Part shown: positions 21,409 to 34,500 of the stretch, piece by piece
Position numbering within the stretch: the stretch's first letter is position 1
Layout: every line of letters starts with the position of its first letter
Assembly: GCA_030248215.1 (NCBI GenBank)
Contig: JASANG010001040.1
Span: 62,001 to 126,000, forward strand
Direction: 5' to 3'
From: Enoplolaimus lenunculus
Lineage: Eukaryota > Nematoda > Enoplea > Enoplida > Thoracostomopsidae
Length of the DNA: 64,000 bases
The notes under the pieces: generated by a model
What the model was told of the DNA's origin: nothing
Database searches by the model: none
What the model saw: the letters and a program-made list of their open reading frames with translations, nothing else
Program-made: the position numbers and the translations under genes

Positions 21409-24400
21409 ATGGGTATGCTGAATTCAGAAGAAGATAATCAGCTGTACTTCGGCGATTACGTTGTTTTATATTCAGAAGACTATTGTGGATATATTTTTAG
21501 TTATCAATCAAGGTAAACGACAAAGAACGAAAGTATTTAGCAAAACAAAACAGAATTTGTTTAGGAAAATCCCGCTTTCAATTCATTAGTAACAAGAATA
21601 CACAGTAAAAATTACAAGCTGATCCAAAGGTATTTAACCAGAGCAGTTTTATTTAGGGTTAAACGTTATATGTTATAGGCCTTGGGGGTTTTTGGGAACT
21701 TTTTTCTTAACGCAAACGAAACTCCCTTTTAAAGTTTTACAGAACGTTAGTTGTCTTCTCAAAATCTTGCTACATTCTTTTGCTTAAGCTATATTTCCTT
21801 GAAGTTGAACATATGTTTACATGAGGGGTCGAGGGAAAGTGTTCCAGTCGTGCTATATACTTACCACGCACTACCGCACGTCACCAAAAAGATTCTGCCT
21901 ATAGTTTTGTCAGTCACAGGTAGCGGCGTGCGGGTGCGCACGGCGACGTCCGGCGGCGTTCGGTGGCGAAAGGCGACGCGCAGCAGCGTACGGCATAGTA
22001 AAGTATAGTGCTAACCGACAAAACTGGAAATAATATACATAACGCAATGCCAAGTATAAAACCAATATCCGTATTTCAGTCATGCTCAAAATGAAATCGG
22101 AGTGGCAGAAGGACAAGATCGAAAATTTCCAAAGTTTCTGAATCCGATGTGTAAGTCAAACAGTGTAGCATTTTTCTTTTAAAAGCTATCTGCTTTGTTG
22201 TATTTGGTGAATGAATGTTTAATGATTTCAAAATTGGGTTTGACTTATATTGACTCCTGCGTCCCACAAAGACTTCCTCTAGTGATATCTTCTTGCGCTA
22301 GTAAGGTTACACGTTACCCTCATATGGAAAGAAATGTTTTAACTTTTGTGAACATGTTTTCAATTACGCTAGAAGCTATAGATTTGCTCGTACGAAACTG
22401 AATGGAGTCAGTCGTGTATTATCGTAACTTTCACCACAAATCGGCTCAAATCTTAGAGAGCAAAATGCGGGCACCCCTTTACAAATGAGGTACTGTGCAG
22501 AACGCATCAGATATTAAATTATAGAAACAACAGTAGAACAAACTTATTCATCAACAGTATATAATCTGTTTCAGTCTATTTGTGCGTTTTCGCACTCCCC
22601 GGTTGACCCTTTTTCATTTAGTCAGTTGATGTATTTTTTAAGATATTGTTTTTCAACTGTGCGTTCAAAACAGATACAAATTTAACAAAAAGTTACCACA
22701 GCTTCGTTCGCAAGTTCATCTTGATCCATCAAATGTTGTGCTACAAACTCAGCTGTCAAACGCCGAGGTATGACTGACAATAATAATCATTAATTTGTAT
22801 ATTTTGAGGTCAAAGAAATTGCACGTTATATATTCATTTGAGGATGTTACCATTTTCATCATTTGTTTTCCAGCTAGAACGATTGATCTAAATTCATTGC
22901 AACAACAAATACGCAACATCAAATATATGAGCATACAGGCCAGGTGACAACCAATGGCCTTAGTTACAGGCAAAACATCGTCCTTCAGATCAAGCTACTA
23001 CTTTGAATAGAATTTTTGTACGAGGTTCCGGAAATATCGAAAACTAAAACATTTTGCAAGTTTTCAAATTTTGCCATTGCATCACTTTGTTTGTAAGTAA
23101 AAACTTGTAGGCAATTGTTCAAATTGCAAATATTTTGTCGAAAATGAAACTCAACTCAAAACATTAGCGCTCTACTACACTAAGCATCTGGATTCGGACC
23201 CGTTGTTCAAGCGGTGGGTGTGTTGCCTATCAGCGCTAAATTTGTTTGGTATGAAATCCAAGTGCCTCAAAAGTTTTACTGTTCAGCTCAGGTTTAAGAT
23301 GTAGTTCCTTCTCGATCCTTTACGTAGCAATTGAAACGGTTTAGAAATCGGCAAAGGATGAAAACGTCGATAATGAGAATGAACAAGTACGGCAAATTGG
23401 AAAGAAAGTATTGTACGGCCAGATTGTTCAGGTATTCGTGGTCAGGGTTTCGCGCCGGGATGAAACCAACGGAAAAACAGGTTTTTCTTGATTTAATCTG
23501 TTTTGTTCAGAAGCGGTGGAAAAACTGTAACAAATTGGTCCAGACGATTTGCTACTTTTGTTCACTGTTGCCGTGATGGAATATGAATTGGCGGCAGAGA
23601 AAAATTTTTGTAGCCGCAGATGAGATCTATAATTTTACTCACGATGGTTTTGCTGATGGCTCAAAATTCTTTGATTAGAAAATAATTGTATATATTATAC
23701 GATTTGATTTTGTTGCTTTTCTCATGCAGCATACCTGCTGTTAAGGCTTTAGTTTTAAACTAAAATTTTTTTTATTAGATTCATGCTGTATGTTACTACA
23801 AATACTGTGGCACATGTATAGAACCGGGCTGGAACAATAGTATCAGCATATTCCTGAGCCTAAGGGTAAGCATAAGATTAAGCCTAAGCGTAAGGAATAT
23901 GCTGATACTATTGTTCCAGCCCGGGTCTATACATGTGCCACAGTATTTGTAGTAACATACAAATACTGTGGCAAATGTATAGAACCGGGCTGGAACAATA
24001 GTATCAGCATATTCCTGAGCCTAAGGGTAAGCATAAGATTAAGCCTAAGCGTAAGGATGAGCGTCTACATAAGGCTAAACCTAACCTTAGCCTAAGCAAA
24101 AAATAGTCTAAAGGCTTGAGCTAATTCTTTTACAGTCTAGCAGGAAAACGTTCCGACCCTGTTCTGTAAATGGGCCATTACTGTTGTAAGATGTTTACCG
24201 AACTCAAAGTGGTAAGAATGTGGCCAGCTATTAGCAGATGCTAATTTTTAGACATTTGATTTTTAGAGTACACCATGTGCTTTATTATCTGCCATAAAAT
24301 GTTAATAATATATACTTATTTGAAATAATCAAGTGGTTCTTTTATTATCACTTTGGCAAAAGCCAACACTTGTTGACGTCTTTGCACTGGTTGGATCATG

Positions 24401-25551
24401 ATTACCCTTTTATTTTTTCCATTTCCCCTTTGCTTCTTTAAAAACTGAAATATGCGCTTTTTTCGGTCGTTTCAATTTTTCCAAAAAACCTGATATAGTG
24501 GATACCGATATTGGCAGTCGTGGAAGGAACATTGATGTAGCGTTTAATACAGTAAGAATCAATGAATCAGTGTACCTTGAATGCAAAAATACTACTGTTT
24601 ATTGGCGTAACTGAGTCTCTATGATTAGGCATAAGTTTTACGCTATATCTGGGCTTAGGCTAAGATTATCGTTATTAAAAGGATCAATCCACAATAACTG
24701 GCGACTTATTCTGTGCCAGATCGACGCCTTCAGTAACATATCTCTATTGATTCTTATCGTTGCTTCAGCTTCGTCACTGTTTCACCGGCAAATACATTCA
24801 TGTCAACAATACTCAGACGTCAAGCACTGAGCCGAGCAATATGCAGGTGAGCTGAAGATAGAGAGCTTTTTGCTTATTTCCACTAGCCGGTTTTCGTCCA
24901 AAAATGGTCCGATTTTCAAAATGTCTACATGTATATTTGAACTTTTCACGACCTCTCCTCATATTAAATATATATACATCCAAATTTAGTTTTTTAGAAA
25001 ATTTGAATTTTAAGGTCTTAAAATTAAAAACTTATTGTTAAAAAGATCGGTAAACTGTGCCATTCGATGCAATTTGTGCAGCTGGAAACAGCGATGTTAA
25101 TTTTACCACTGTCTGCCTACGTGTTTACGAGTTGGTCTTTTGGCACTAGGAAATTAGTCTGGAAAGGGGTTAAAACAGTTTATTTGACCATAATTTGTGA
25201 ACTAGTAGTGATGAGACAGCAATACACATGACACTATTCGACCCAGCTTGACAAACTGCGTCGACCCCAACTGTATATAAATTGTTGAACGGTTTGACAA
25301 AAATCTTTGATAGTCTTGAGGGGGAAACTTTTTTGCTTTTAAGTACTTTAAAAATCTGCTCTGCTACCTCGACCAATTATAATTATAATTGCGCTCCTTA
25401 TCGAAATGTGTGAAATAACTTTTCGTTACTGAGTTTTTCTATTTTCTGCAAAAGTACATTTCTATTACAGGTTGAATTATTACCAAACAATGCAAAAACA
25501 GCGTTATTTCGTATTATGCCTCGTTCTAAAGTCAAATCTGAAGGCGATGTT
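21409..25551 (+). CDS. Exons 1-6 of the diverged ITPR: suppressor domain
   Basis: Exons: 21409-21512, 22080-22150, about 22674-22767, 23345-23431, 24769-24846, 25471-25551 (about residues 1-171). The start MGMLNSEED leads to YFGDYVVLYSEDYCGYIFS, matching the family's xIGDIVSLYAEGxxxGFIS; the first in-frame Met is used, with a second two codons later. Exon 2 ends KFPKFLNPM (family KFRDCLFKLCPM). Exon 4 has NENEQVRQIGKKVLYGQIVQ (family [20 protein letters not shown]). Exon 5 has LRHCFTGKYIHVN (family LLHLKSNKYLTVN). Exon 6 has ALFRIMPRSKVKSEGDV (family SWFYIQPFYKLRSIGDSV). Exon 3 is uncertain: donor at 22767 fits phase 0, but the acceptor could be at 22673 or 22714. The Gly-Leu-Val-Asp-Asp-Arg block of normal ITPRs is not recognisable. 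Confidence 0.8.
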
Positions 25552-28500
25552 GTAAGTCGAGTGTTTTAGTAAAGTTTCTGATACATCTAAAATCTGTCGA
25601 GAACAGGCAGACTAAAGAATTGTAAATTTTAATCGGTTGCTTTGAAATTATTTCTTGGAACACGAATTAAAGTTATATTTTATTGGAATGTAACTCTGTA
25701 TTGGATTTATTCAATCTATAATTTAACATAAGGCAACACAACACAACCATGAGTAAAATTTACGCGCAGTGTGTGCTCACTTTTGTAATAATGAGTGTAC
25801 CTAACAGTGATTTTCCATCAAAAACAAGTAATTTCAACGCAATTTTACAGCGTCGATAGTTAAATAACGTACTTGAATAGGTATTTCCTACAATTTCTGT
25901 TGGGCATTAAAAATTAAGCCCGTCAAGGCTACGCGTTATATACTTCAAACCTAAAACGGCTCTTAGTAAATACCCGGAGTACTAATTCTTATTCTAATGC
26001 AATCAATCATCAATTAAACAGGTTCATCTTGAAGATCAAGTTGTTTTCGAAAGTTTCAAGTGTCCAGGCTCGTTTTTGCACTGCAGCCGGCATCGTTTTG
26101 GCAACAAAGACATATATACGGGATAGTAAGGGTTTCGCATGTCATTTTGGTTATTTCTGTTTAGTAAGCAGATCTAATAGTAATCTCCGCAATCGACCGT
26201 TAACGCAGCCTCAATGTTATTCAACGTTCACAGTTATGTGAAGCAAGCACCACAAAGCTTGTCATTAATACTGCAGGGTATTATATCACCAACAGCACAG
26301 ATACGAAACATATAGTCTAGGAGTAAGGTAAAAAATTAAAGTCGATTCTGTTATTCAATTGTCATTACTGGAATTGCGTTAAGCACTTCATACCGTTTAT
26401 ATTTTCAAAATAAGTGCCAGATAACACTAGTCAATAAAATAAAACCAGGCTTAAGTTAAATATCCAATCACTCGGCACAAGTAACGATTTCGTTTATAGA
26501 TTCTAACTGAAAATTTTTCCATTAACCCTTTCTCACAGAATATTTTCAATTTCAAATGAGACGTAATTTCAAGGTAAGATTCGAACTTCAGTCTCACGGA
26601 TGGGAGGCGTTTACGATGACCACTGAGTTATTGGAGCTTGACGCTCGGGTCCGAAGGGGCTCTGTTGTCTTGCGGAGATTTTGCGCTACGCATATAGGTT
26701 AGAATTGTTAAACACTGCTCACAGTGTTTATATTGCTCGTATATATATTATTGTATTTATGCAATGTTCACAATAACTTTTGAGGTAGTGTCGTGTTTGT
26801 ATTGCGGTTTTGAGTGCTTGTGATATTGTTAGCCCCACCCTAACGAGTGATATTGTTAGCCCCACCCTAACGAGTGTCAAATAATTTGCTGTTACACTCG
26901 TGAGGGTGAAGCTAACGGAGAAACAGTCGTTAGGGTGAGGCTAAAGAGTGTAACTTTTAAAATGTGGACATGAGGTAACCCTAACACCGGTACAAATCGG
27001 TGGCAGTCCCTCAAAAGTTATTGTGAACATTGCATTAGTTGCTCATGGTACTTATACTCTATGGGTGAGAGGGTTATAGATACTAACTGAAAATTTTTCC
27101 ACTAATTACTTAATAGCCAGAATATTAATGGGTAGTTCATTCGCTTTACGTGCAATTAACAAGATGACGAACATGATTTTTTTCATCTTTCAGTTATGAA
27201 CTTAACATGTCAGTACGTCAATCAGCTTTCACCGTTTACCGATATTACAAACCACAGAAGCCAGTGAGAACTGCAGTGCCGACTCCACAAAAATTACACG
27301 TTAGTGTCATTGAATTACAGCTACCTTCTACATAAATAGTAGACTATTAACATTTGTGCTCGATTCAAAACTATGCAATTTTACAGTTGAACCCATAAAT
27401 TTTTAAAAAGTCCTTGTTGAAGAATCTATTATTATTATTATTGGTCGAATAGTAACGTATTTGGAGGCCAGAGTCTAGAAATTTAAGATGCACCGCTCGA
27501 AACGTACAGTCTCAGTGTTTTAATACATGAAGTGCCAAGTATTCGTGGATTCAGAGGCAAATAGGTATGTATACCTATCCCGTCACCAGCCTTGCTGTGC
27601 TGAAACTATTGCAATTCATTTAAAGCTTGCAATGTCTTTTCTAGCCCAATAGGTAAAAAAAACTGCAAGGTTTTGTAAAATATTAAAAAATTGCTGTGAA
27701 CCGCGGTTTAAAACTATAAAATTGTTGAAACACAAAAAGTATCGTCCCGCATCATTCGCCACCGAAAAATCGCACATTTCCCGCTGTAGACAGGCTGACC
27801 TTAACTTGAAATAGATGTCTCGAGCGAATAGCGGGTGCCCAATATTCAATTTAGCTTAAATATATTTTTATCGGTGCAACTCAACCGTTTATCTCAATAT
27901 ATAACAAAACCCTCTTTCAGAGTGGATACTATATTCGATTGTATCATCGTGAATGTGAAGCATACCTCACCGCTGAAGGATTGCCAACCGAAAGAATATT
28001 GCGCGGCGGAGAAGAAGGTATAACACGATTAGCATTAATTCTTGTTGCCAAATTTTAATTTTGCGTTGGTTTCGGGATTTCGATATCTAAAACACGCCTT
28101 CCAGATCAACCATTGATTGTCGATAAATTAATAATCAGTCGAAACACGCATTAATGTTGCACCATGTAATTTAAGCGTACAGTATCGGCAAACTTCAGCG
28201 AATATATAACATAAAATCCACGTTCGTTTAGTGCACGCATTCCGCGAAATCAAAATTTAATAGCGTTAAAAAGTACTATGTTTCTAGCTAACATTAATTA
28301 TTGTAGATTAATAATGGAACTGTTTTTAGTTTGTCGTCTGTTACCCAATGGGAACGCGTTAACTTCAGGACGCAGCAAGCGGTTACGAAATTATAGAAGT
28401 ATCGGAATAAGGGTTGCGCTATACTTTGTTGACGTCCGGCGCCGTCTGTGGCACGCCCGGCGCCGTCTGTCGCACATCCGGCGCTGTTAGTACGTTCGGC

Positions 28501-31500
28501 GCCCGTCCGTCACCGTACGGACGTCCTGTGCCATCCGTCACCATACGGACGTCCTGTGCCATCCGTCACCATACGGACGTCCTGTGCCATCAGTCACCGT
28601 GCGGACGTCCTGTGCCATCCGTCGCCGTACGGACGTCCTGTGCCATCCGTCACCGTACGGACGTCCTGTGCCATCCGTCACCGTCCGTCAGCGGTACAGT
28701 GCTGTGTGTCACCGTCCGTCTGTCTTACGTGTGTAATATGCGTACGATAACGCACTGTAACGGACGACGTCGGACAGTGACAGACAGCGTCGTACGGGTG
28801 ACGCACGGTGACGGATGGCGCCGCACGACAAGTATAGCGCCAATCAAATCCTTTTAAAATGGCACAATCAAACTAAATACGACTACAACATTTTACAACT
28901 AATTGTTAATGCTTGCCCAAATGCAGTCTGCTGATTTTATATATGGTTTTGTTAATTTAAGTATATCTGAGGGTTCGAATGACAGATCAACACGAACCGA
29001 AAACCATTCATCCGTCAACATCGGCAAATACTTACTGGCAAATCCAGAAAGAAACAACAAATATAGACGGTAACCAGTTGAACGTTGTTAATCTGCATCC
29101 AAACATAAAAGTTTGAGAATACAACTATTAACGATGTGTATCTTAGGCCGTCGGCGGGTCGCACATGCTAAATATTATTCAAGACAAGTTGAATAATTTA
29201 TGTAAAACAAAAAACGAATTAAGTGTAACAGTGTTTAATTTTGTAACATTGTAACAAATTTATTTTTGTAAGCTAAATATACAAATTTTTATGCTCTTGC
29301 TTTGGTGTTCTTTCAACGTTAACAGCAAAATGCTAATATATTTTGACCATATTTTGATGCTAGATTTCACAAAATCTCAGAAATTAGCATCTTTAGATAT
29401 GTTTATGTGTATCGTTGTGTTCGTCTGAATTTTAAAGTTTGTGTGCTACTTTATAAAAACAATTGAACATTTTAAGCGTCATATAAAAAATAATCCCTAT
29501 TAGTTTTTTACGTTTGAAGCAAAAGCCAATTCTTTAGCCAAAGCCTAAGCAAAAAATAGTCTAAAGCTTAAGCTTATAATATTAGAGTCTGGCTGAAAAA
29601 ACTACACCTCTCAATGTAACACGGACTGAATTGTTTAACCAGGCAACGAAATATTTTGGCAAGAACAAATCCGACTACGACATGCAACTGCGGGTATGTA
29701 CTTAAAAGTGGCAACATTGAACAAATCACAACAACGAATTGAGCTGACTGACGATTTTCGTGATAATGACACAATATTTTGTATTCATCCGGTTGTTAAG
29801 GTAAATAGTAATAGTATCACATGTATGATGCATATTAAATAAAAAATGCTCAAAAAATCACATCAATTGCTCTCCAGAGAATATTTTTATTTTAAGGGTT
29901 GCCCTATAATTGAAGTCCAGCGCGTTCCGGTGTTGTCAGTCACATTTCATTACCCGTACAGCGCCGTCCATCACCGTCCGTCACCCGTACGGCGCCGTCC
30001 GTCACCGTCCGTCGCTAGCGTTAAAAGTCGTCCGAGTTATAACGGTCATTTACATAGACTGTGTACTGTGCTAGCAGTAAATAGGCTTGTGTTACTGATT
30101 AATTCCATTTAGTTTTAGGATGCAGATTGGGTTCCAAACGAATCATGCGTGCGTTTGGAGCATGTTGTTACCGGGAAATGGTTGCATGCAGCAAGTAAAT
30201 TTTTACAGCTTTTTGTAATGTTTTGGTTTATGCCAATGAAACAAATTTCAATAACAACTTCAAGGCTTAATTTCAAACCAATTAGCATAGCTTATAACGG
30301 GTTTGGCTTGAAACATGAAAAAGTTGCGGTTTGAATATAAAAAATTGTGAAATGATTGCTACGAAAACACCAGAATGCTGTGCAAAAGATGTTTGGCACT
30401 AGTAAGTTGGTCCATAAAGTTGGTTCTTAGTGTTTACCAATTTTGAACTGATTAACCAATTTTTATAAAATTAAGAATAAATTATCGAAATTTTTCTTCA
30501 CGCTACATATAATCTTGAGCTCTGCAATATTATTTTAGCTTTACAAAAAATGGTAAGCAGATTACAGGAAAAAGAGTCAAGCTCTGTATTGTAGAGCCTG
30601 TAAGTGCTCTTTTCGTCTTCAAAACTTTCGGCAAGAAATATATCTTCGTATCGTATTTCTTCTTTTGTATACACTTTTGAACACAGACTATTAAATTATT
30701 GTTTACAAACAAAAAAGCTTATTTGTTGCAGACTTGCTTATAGTCACAAAATTATTCTAATGTTTAGATTTGATAACTAAAGACCCGTCAAATGCAACCG
30801 CACAGTGTTCGCTCATTGGTGAAGGAACGACCGATGTAGAACACGTCATAGATTTTTCTACTGCACAACTACGAAAGGTGAGTATTCATTTCAAATTTAC
30901 TGATTGTGTATTAATTTAAATTATCGAAACCGTCTGTTTCATACATTAATTTTGACTCGTTTTCTCAACTGTTTGTAGGATAACTAGCGATAGGTGCTAC
31001 AATCGCTTCACAATACGTTCCCAAATCTTTATGGTCAGCCGTTGGTTGTTAATGACCTAACCGCCTGTAGCTTTGTGGACAGTATTTTTTCAATCGGACT
31101 TTACAATTTTTCAAACCATATCTATCGCGCGCTAAAGAATATGCGATGGCAAGAATTAGGCAAAGTGAGCGCAACTCCACGCCATTGGAAAATTCTAAAC
31201 AATTTCTGACATATATTAACACAGACAACATCTGTCGCATCAATATACTTTTGGCTGAAAACCCACTAGAAACAGCGCAATTCAATATTCTGGCGGAACT
31301 CGTGTCGTAAAGTAGGTACACACTTGAAACATTGCAAAATTTTGCGTCAAAATAAATCTAAGGTATTTTGTTTAAAATTTCTAGATTACTGCAGTTGATC
31401 AAATGATGTACGACGATGCGTTCACAATACAAAGCGTCTCACAACGACACATGGAAGAAATGCATTTTGTCGCCGGAATGGTTCCGTTTTTGCAAAAGCT

Positions 31501-34500
31501 TGTCACTGAGGTAAGTAATGTTTACTAAGTATTTGAGGCTTTATTTTTAAATATTTTTAGTGTCAAGCGCAAATTGCCAGTGTCGTGATATTTCTCTTGC
31601 AGGTGTGAGATATTTTCATTGCGCGGAATAGCAACATGTTTGTGCTGGTACAACGACGTGCTTTGTGCTGAAAAACTAGGCTTTATTCCTTAGACACAGG
31701 CTCCGTAGCGAAGGGATGGCCAGCCGTGGCTTAAATTATCTGGGCCAATGTAAAGAACAGGGGCGGAACAGTATTATAAGCATATTCATATGCCTAAGCC
31801 TAAGACTAAGCCTATTAAGTGTAAGAACTAAGTGTAAGAATAAGCGTATTCCTAAGCTTAACCCTAAGCCTAAGCCTACGCCAAACAAAAAATAGTCTAA
31901 AACTTAAGCTTACTCTATTCTAGTCCCACAGGAAACTCTCCGCCCCTGATATATATGGGCCGCTATCTGAAGGAATTTTGCCCCCACGCCATGAAATTTT
32001 CAACTTTGCTTGTAATTAAGTCATCGAAAACGCCTGTATGCCCTTCCTGAATGTTTTAGCCCCTTAGCAAGGTAAGCTAGCTACGAGCGTGCATACATAA
32101 GCGTTGCTGACTACGCCAAAAGATGAGATGTTTCGAATCTAATGTTAGCCGACACGGTTTTTCCACATCAGGAGTTATTCCGCAACCGATACGCATCGAA
32201 CCAGAACTTCGAACCTCATCACCAATTCTAAGCAGGTTGCTTATGGTCGAAACATCTAGAACTGTTAAAACGTGTTGATTTTTAACATTTTAGTTGCGTT
32301 CTGGACTAATCTTCACTGGCAAACGTCTTATAAAAGTTCAAAAGGTGAGCGAAAACAATCAGGTTACATACAAAATTTTGCTTGTTATATTAAATGATAT
32401 TTTCCTATGCTTCAAAATGAGTACAAACGCTGCAATGTAAGGTATAAATTTTAGGAAAATTTTAGCCCGTTGCAAAACAATTATGACAGATCAAATCTTG
32501 CTAGTTAAGTTGAAGTTTGAAAATTAAGTTGACTCACTGGTTCAAATGTTATTAGTCATATTGTCAATTGGTGCAAGGTGCTTTACACCATACACATTTG
32601 AGAATGCGAGCAGTTATGTCAGTTATTTTGCTAGATTTTATGTATGCTATTTATTGTAATAAAAGATTTTTATTTGAAATCATTTCATAATTATACAACA
32701 TATTGTATAAGAGAAATTGCAGTGCTTGAAAGAACTAACAGACTTTCTGGATGAGGATGGTGCACCGTGTAAACGTCGACAAAAATTGCTGCGGAACTTT
32801 TTGGCAAGTTTATATTCACTGAAATCTAAAATCCACTGAACATAATAAATGCGGGATTCACACTATAAATGGGGCAGCTGGGTCGCGTTCTGTCACACGT
32901 TGATCCGACATCAACGCAAATTTCTGCTGCCATCATATGATACGGACAAACGAAAGTGGAGAAACAAAAGGTTATCAAATATGTAGAATGTGACAAAACA
33001 TGATCCGAGCTGCAGCATTTATAACGTGAACCCCGCAAAAATTCGCGAAAAAACAACTCTGCGTTGTCGGGATATGAAGTTGTTACAATCACCGCACTGT
33101 GTAGCGGTCACGGTGGCATTCTTGACTCGAACGCAAAAGGGTCGCGTAAACATGAGACAAATGCTTGTGCGTGTGTGTGCACATGCAATCTTTCACTTTG
33201 CACTGTATGTACGCTTGTTGGTAGCATGCAGTTGACAAATTTTGTCAAGTTATGTTCACGTTTATTTAAAATCTATTGTACCTACGAAAATTCGCTAACA
33301 AACCGCACTGCATTTGCGACTAACGTATTATTTTACTTAGCTGATTTCATTGAACAATACTACTCACCGAACTTGTTACACTCTTTGATTTTCTTTTTGA
33401 TAACTTATGCAATTTTAGCAGCAGAAGTTGTCCATATGTTTTTTACCTAAAACAATTAACGTGTCGGCAACAACTTGTTATCCTGCAAAAAGTTACACTA
33501 TAGATACGATCCCTAGCCAGAGAAAGGGGCCAGGGGGCTCATCCCTCCGGGAAAATTTTTTATAAGTCATCGAAAACCCTTGATTGTCCCTACTGAAAAT
33601 TTTTTAACCCCTAGCAAAGTGAGCTTGGCTACAGGCCAGTATTGAAAGACATCGGATATCCAGATAAATATACCCAATACTCGTCAAGAATTGTAGGATA
33701 TGAAAAACTTATCCTCTGCTCAACACCAAAATTGGCAACACAAAAAACAAGAAGTTCAAGATAAGAGGGTGATGTATAGGAAAAATGGCTTCGATCCCCT
33801 TACGCAATATTTCTTTAAATTTAATAGAAAGACACAAATATTACCTAATCAAGCCAAAAACATCGGATCCGCAATTGCGCACCAGGCAACATCTATTTCA
33901 CTTTACTGAATCTATAAATTTGTAGATTATCGATCTGTGCGTTGAATTGCTGCGATGTCCGACTAGAAACACAGCAAACGAAGGGTAAGAAATACCGTTT
34001 GCGTCAAATTTTTATACCGTTGAAACGAGTTTTGTCGCAGTTTGCTACATAAGCGCTACAAGCGCCCACATGGGGAAGCGCTTGCTGTACAAGTGATGCC
34101 ATTCAAATTTGCCAGGTTCCGCCTCAAAATCGGCGAGTCCATGCTCGTGTCAGAAAGACAACATACCATGTATTGGTTCTAACTCACTTTACTTTTTACC
34201 ATATTGTATTTATTAAAAACTTATCAATTTTTATGTTATATTCTAAGTGCTTTCAGATATTCGGTATAATGCTAATAATGAACTCGCCGAAATAAAATAG
34301 CTTTTTTCATTTTATGGTTAACGCAACAAACATCATGAAAAATAATTTCTATAAATCGCGTTTGTTTTGTTTCAAATTAAACGACGTGTTGTTTGGTACA
34401 ATTTCAGGCCTATGGCACCTGTTCTCGCGGACTGTTTGACACTGCTGTATGGCTATTTGCACGGTGATAGTCGGAAAAACGAGCTGTATATTGGCAGGCA

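Larger units (their letters stand above)
32804..33925 (+). other. GC-AG intron of the diverged ITPR, carrying a MITE
   Basis: The donor is GCAAGT rather than GT. The phase-0 join to exon 17 reads RNFL then IIDLCVELLRCP, in line with the family's NILKQIFKLL. The nearby GTTTAT alternative would shift the frame and hit a stop quickly. The intron holds a palindromic MITE (32847-33046), an orphan 128-codon frame at 33064-33450 with no family motif, and a dispersed repeat near 33515-33640. Confidence 0.6.

Noticed and set aside
22412-22489. Possible extra exon with a SAQILESKMRAPLYK frame resembling the NRYSAQ block
   Set aside because: The frame reaches a stop just before its only GT donor, so it cannot be spliced into the message in that form.
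28414-28857. 147- and 100-codon plus-strand frames
   Set aside because: They translate the 28-bp GC-rich minisatellite and its flanking MITE ends; no coding signal beyond the repeat.
30994-31321. Open frames on both strands between exons 13 and 14
   Set aside because: Exon 13 joins exon 14 directly in phase 0 with family-like sequence. The frames in between do not match ITPR and would add stops. A small exon cannot be fully excluded, but nothing supports it.
33064-33450. 128-codon plus-strand frame in the GC-AG intron
   Set aside because: It starts in a repeat-flanked region, has Cys-rich then AT-rich hydrophobic composition, and no ITPR or other family match. Including it would break the phase-0 join between exons 16 and 17.
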